From: Robiginitalea marina
GTDB lineage: Bacteria; Bacteroidota; Bacteroidia; Flavobacteriales; Flavobacteriaceae
Length of the DNA stretch: 64,000 bases
NCBI RefSeq assembly: GCF_024006985.1
Contig: NZ_JAMXIB010000004.1
Coordinates: 124,001 to 188,000 of the forward strand
Direction of reading: 5' to 3'
The position numbers and the translations under genes were made by a program. Below, one piece after another: positions 61,801-64,000 of the stretch (its first letter is position 1; each line of letters begins with the position of its first letter). The notes under the pieces are model-generated. The model was given only the letters and a program-made list of their open reading frames with translations, was not told the DNA's origin and ran no database searches.

Positions 61801-62352
61801 CTTGGAAATCTCATGGGAGGTTCGGAATCCGTCAAAAATATTCAGGAAGGGCACCCTTGATTTCAGGGTGGCGACCTGGGAGATCAGCGCAAAGTCCATG
61901 GCTTCCTGTACGGACCCGCCAAACAACATGGAGAACCCTGTTTGCCTCGCCGCCATGACGTCGGAGTGGTCCCCGAAAATGGACAGGGCGTGGGTGGCCA
62001 CGGTCCGGGCGGCGATATGAATGACACAGGGCAATAACTCCCCGGCTATTTTATACAGGTTGGGGATCATCAGCAACAAGCCCTGCGATGCCGTAAATGT
62101 GGTGGTAAGGGCACCCCCCTGCAGGGATCCGTGTACAGCCCCTGCAGCCCCTCCCTCGCTTTGCATCTCGACGATTTTAGGGACATTCCCCCAAATATTC
62201 GTCTGGCCAGCCGAACTGAACACATCCACGTGCTCCCCCATGGGCGAGGCAGGGGTGATCGGATAAATGGCGCAAACCTCGTTGGTTTTATGGGCGATTC
62301 TGGCGACGGCTTCATTTGCGTCGCAAATGAGTTTAGGGAAGTCTTTTTTCAT
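58822..62352 (-). CDS. nifJ: pyruvate:ferredoxin (flavodoxin) oxidoreductase
   Basis: A 1176-residue single-chain PFOR, which splits pyruvate to acetyl-CoA and CO2 with electrons going to ferredoxin. All domains are present: N-terminal pyrimidine domain (AICPITPASPMGEH-like IYPITPASPMGEHVD near 25-39), the gamma-type middle, two [4Fe-4S] motifs CTQCNKCVAICP (about 690) and CTGCDLCVAVCP (about 745), the cluster-binding CSGCGETPY (about 820) and the TPP segment GDGWAYDIGYGGLDH with NTGGQTSKATP. The length is normal. It is uncommon in aerobes; the ferredoxin gene downstream of its promoter side (62574-62927) is the probable partner. Confidence 0.97.
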   Translation of the reverse strand: MKKDFPKLICDANEAVARIAHKTNEVCAIYPITPASPMGEHVDVFSSAGQTNIWGNVPKIVEMQSEGGAAGAVHGSLQGGALTTTFTASQGLLLMIPNLYKIAGELLPCVIHIAARTVATHALSIFGDHSDVMAARQTGFSMLFGGSVQEAMDFALISQVATLKSRVPFLNIFDGFRTSHEISKIDAIPDEIIKAMMPEEEIMAHKKRSLDPDHPVVRGTSQNPDVFFQAREAANTFYDKVPAIVQDTMDEFYAHTGRRYSLFYYIGHPEAEKVVVIMGSGQGPVIETVNTMAKNGEKVGAVIVRLFRPFSISHFIDSLPKTVKKVAVLDRTKEPGSTGEPLYLDVITAFMESEREMPMILGGRYGLSSKEFDPAMVKAVFDELDKPNPINHFTVGINDDVSHKSLEIGEPLQTIKTTFNCMFFGLGSDGTVGANKNSIKIIGETTDNYVQGYFVYDSKKAGVQTVSHLRFGPEPIYSSYLIHKADFIACHQFNFIEKYDILSHIKKGGTFLLNSPYSTAEIWDKLPRKMQEDIVKNQVDFYIIDATRVAQEANLGKRTNTILQTCFFAISGILPKDEAIQRIKNAIVKTYSHKGDKIVKKNFDAVDASLENLLKVAYPDTITSDRELKPMMTGTRDPFVMEVLGKILAGKGDDLPVSAFPVDGTFPTGTTQYEKRGIADFIPVWDDENLCTQCNKCVAICPHAAIRAKVVPNTLLADAPASLKAVPAKGRPFDSSSESYILQVSPEDCTGCDLCVAVCPAVSKEIENFRAINMHKKLEVDTVQDKNWDYFIELPDYDRTALQITNVKGSQFLEPLFEFSGACSGCGETPYIKMLTQLYGDSIMIANATGCSSIYGGNLPTTPYKTNKEGRGPAWANSLFEDNAEFGFGMKLALSKKQEIATSLLTSLRSVVGEELADAILNNPESTELERSRKFEDLDALRKILDTLEDPEAKKLNRLSDYLRKKAVWIVGGDGWAYDIGYGGLDHVLASGEDINVMVLDTEVYSNTGGQTSKATPLGASAKFSVSGKRTGKKSLALQAISYENVYVAQVAMGARDLQTLKAIEEAAAYPGPSLIVAYSHCGEHGYDLKDGALQQEKAVETGYWPLFRFDPSKPKGKKFKLDSKEPSAPIEDFMYNEMRFRRVAKEDAKLGEALLKQAQEELDTRWERLELFRNM

Positions 62353-62573
62353 GACAGGAAGCTTGTTTGCATTGAATTTAGCAGGATTTATGCCCGGGAA
62401 ATGCCGGTAACCCGCATTTAAAATGGGATTCTGTTTTATAAAATTACGTCCCGTAAAACACTCATAACATGATAATTATCAGAGTATGGGAGATTTCGGG
62501 GGGAAGGGGGAAAACCCAGGGTGCCCGTTCCCGAAGGTCCGCAGGCCGGCTAGGTTGGCCCGTACCGGCCAGA
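62353..62573. promoter_or_regulatory. 221-base gap upstream of nifJ with palindrome
   Basis: It holds a perfect 12-base palindrome TGATAATTATCA (62470-62481) and an inverted repeat GTTTTA/TAAAAC flanking TAAAATTACGTCCCG near 62433-62459. Either may be an operator for nifJ, whose start is about 80-120 bases away. No TAnnTTTG box was seen on the minus strand. Confidence 0.4.
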
Positions 62574-62927
62574 TCATTCCCCGTACAACCAGGCTTTCTT
62601 GGCCAACAATTCCTCTTCTGATTCCTGGTGGGCATCATCCGGGACACAGCAATCCACCGGGCAAACGGAGGCACACTGCGGTTCATCGTGGAACCCCTTG
62701 CATTCGGTACACTTTCCGGGGACGATATAGTAGAATTCATCTGATAGCGGTTCGTTTTCCGTATCGGCGTCGACTACATCGCCCGATCCGGGCACAGTTA
62801 CCGTTCCGCTTAAAGCGGTTTCATCGGAATAGGACCACTCTTCCCCTGGTTCATAGATGGCATTGTTGGGACATTCTGAGATACAGGCGTCACAATTGAT
62901 ACACTCATCGGTAATAATGATAGCCAT
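62574..62927 (-). CDS. 2[4Fe-4S] ferredoxin with acidic insertion
   Basis: A 117-residue ferredoxin. Cluster I ligands are C9, C12, C15 and C19 (CINCDACISECP); cluster II ligands are C73, C76, C85 and C89 (CTEC, then CASVCP), with eight residues between the second and third, as in Allochromatium-type ferredoxins, plus C93-C94. Between the motifs lies an unusual insertion of about 45 residues, very acidic (DVVDADTENEPLSDE). A helical acidic tail ends the protein. It lies upstream of nifJ on the same strand and is divergent from the 2-oxoacid oxidoreductase gene, so it can serve both. Confidence 0.93.
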   Translation of the reverse strand: MAIIITDECINCDACISECPNNAIYEPGEEWSYSDETALSGTVTVPGSGDVVDADTENEPLSDEFYYIVPGKCTECKGFHDEPQCASVCPVDCCVPDDAHQESEEELLAKKAWLYGE

Positions 62928-63068
62928 GGTATTTGGATTTAAATGTTGTCGTCTAAAAGTAAGACTCCCATTCCGCGGATTTAATGATATAAGTCAGGAT
63001 TCGTTGGGGGAAGGGGAAGTATATTTATGGCAATCAGATAAATTCAGGAGAACAAAAACATTCAGGCA

Positions 63069-64000
63069 ATGATCAATTTGAAAAATAGCGAACAGGACAT
63101 CAATGCCCTGGAAGCTGTTGTCGTAAGGTTCGTGGGCGATTCCGGGGACGGGATGCAACTGACCGGGACCCAGTTTTCAGACACCTCGGCCATGTTCGGG
63201 AATGATGTAGCCACCTTCCCCAACTACCCTTCCGAAATCAGGGCCCCCCAGGGCAGCCTGTACGGCGTTTCCGGTTTCCAGGTCCACATTGGAAGCATAG
63301 AGGTAAGCACGCCGGGGGACAATGTGGACCTCCTGGTGGCAATGAACCCCGCTGGGCTGAAAACGAATTTGTACGCGGTAAAGCCCGGGCATACCATTAT
63401 TGTGGATTCGGACTCCTTTACCAAAAAGAACCTGGAAAAGGCGGAGTACGACACCAACCCGCTGGAAGACGGGAGCCTTGAGAATTACAGGGTCATTGAA
63501 GTGGCCATGTCTTCCCTTACCAAAGAGGCTTTAAAGGACCTTAGCGGCCTTGACAACAAAATCATCACCCGCAGCAAGAATATGTTTGCCCTGGGGATGG
63601 TTTACTGGATGTACCACCGTTCCCCGGAACACACTATTGATTTTGTCAACAAAAAATTCAAGAATAACCCCCTGCTGATCGAAGCCAATACCCGGGTGCT
63701 GAATGCAGGGTACTATTATTCCGAAACCCTTGAGCTGATCCCGAATTCCTACACCATTGCGCCTGCCAGGATGCCCCCCGGGACTTACCGGGTCATTATG
63801 GGGAATACGGCGACGGCCTGGGGCTTTCTGGCCGCGGCAGAGAAATCGGGACTCGAACTGTTCCTCGGCTCGTATCCCATAACCCCTGCCTCCGACATCC
63901 TTCACGAACTGGTGAAGCACAAACACTTTGGGGTCAAGACCCTGCAGGCCGAAGATGAAATTGCAGGGATCACCTCGGCCATTGGCGCCTCCTTTGCGGG
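63069..64000 (+). CDS. 2-oxoacid:ferredoxin oxidoreductase alpha subunit, 5' part
   Basis: The first 310 codons of a gene running off the right edge. The N-terminal gamma-like domain has RFVGDSGDGMQLTGTQF (about 20-36) and NPAGLKTNLYAVK; the pyrimidine domain starts at about residue 245 with MGNTATAWGFLAAAE and LFLGSYPITPASDILHEL. This fused gamma-alpha layout is the KorA/2-oxoglutarate synthase alpha type, which uses 2-oxoglutarate, CoA and ferredoxin. The beta subunit should follow outside the window. The start ATG 63069 has a weak AGGAG 21 bases upstream (GTTCAGGAGAAC region). Divergent from the ferredoxin gene. Confidence 0.92.
   Translation, partial: MINLKNSEQDINALEAVVVRFVGDSGDGMQLTGTQFSDTSAMFGNDVATFPNYPSEIRAPQGSLYGVSGFQVHIGSIEVSTPGDNVDLLVAMNPAGLKTNLYAVKPGHTIIVDSDSFTKKNLEKAEYDTNPLEDGSLENYRVIEVAMSSLTKEALKDLSGLDNKIITRSKNMFALGMVYWMYHRSPEHTIDFVNKKFKNNPLLIEANTRVLNAGYYYSETLELIPNSYTIAPARMPPGTYRVIMGNTATAWGFLAAAEKSGLELFLGSYPITPASDILHELVKHKHFGVKTLQAEDEIAGITSAIGASFA

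Overview
The window looks like a chromosomal core segment of a GC-rich member of the Flavobacteriaceae (Bacteroidota). The evidence is a GldD gliding lipoprotein tail at the left edge, two proteins with type IX secretion sorting domains, many DUF families largely confined to this phylum (DUF3098, DUF3127, DUF4199, DUF4271, DUF4296, DUF4301), a TonB-dependent receptor, and repeated promoter boxes of the phylum's TAnnTTTG type, mostly without clear Shine-Dalgarno sequences. The gene content and high GC recall Robiginitalea; that is a guess from memory, not a search result. No rRNA, tRNA, insertion sequence, phage or CRISPR array was seen. Genes are densely packed on both strands.

Layout. 1-6.7 kb: gldD tail, PLP-dependent dehydratase, DMT transporter, a two-gene M16 peptidase operon. 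6.8-9.7 kb: ribosomal proteins L21 and L27, a DUF3332 lipoprotein, ahcY. 9.9-16.1 kb: phosphopantetheinyl transferase, then a probable thiamine scavenging set (thiamine-binding protein, PnuC-type permease, NadR-like kinase, DUF4301 protein, and a TPP-riboswitch-controlled TonB receptor). 16.1-24.5 kb: greA, a HIT protein, a histidine kinase, a flavin reductase family protein, a DUF3127 OB-fold protein, a short-chain fatty acid transporter, aat, tag. 24.6-29.7 kb: TetR regulator plus an ABC/HlyD/TolC tripartite exporter whose ATPase domain has lost most catalytic motifs. 29.8-36.8 kb: an operon ftsX-DUF3098-uppP-truB-TonB-like on the minus strand, then leuS. 36.8-41.1 kb: a structured 470-base gap, then alanine dehydrogenase, a zinc peptidase, an Lrp/AsnC regulator and a saccharopine dehydrogenase. 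41.2-50.7 kb: hemD, glycosyltransferases, dihydroorotase, an epimerase, tyrS and a LuxE-like protein. 50.7-55.2 kb: two minimal type IX cargo proteins, a two-component system, trmB, a LysE-type exporter, an alkyltransferase-like protein. 55.3-64 kb: an iron-sulfur and ferredoxin block (Mrp, NifU, thioredoxin-reductase-like FNR, [2Fe-2S] ferredoxin, PFOR, 2[4Fe-4S] ferredoxin and the start of a 2-oxoacid:ferredoxin oxidoreductase alpha subunit).

Two parts deserve most attention. One is the thiamine module at 10.5-16.1 kb, where a clear TPP aptamer precedes the receptor and DUF4301 and a NadR-like kinase lie beside the permease. The other is the exporter at 24.6-29.7 kb, which keeps Walker A but lacks the usual Q-loop, signature, Walker B and H-loop residues. 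Several genes also have a TAnnTTTG box only 3-5 bases before the ATG, suggesting leaderless transcripts.
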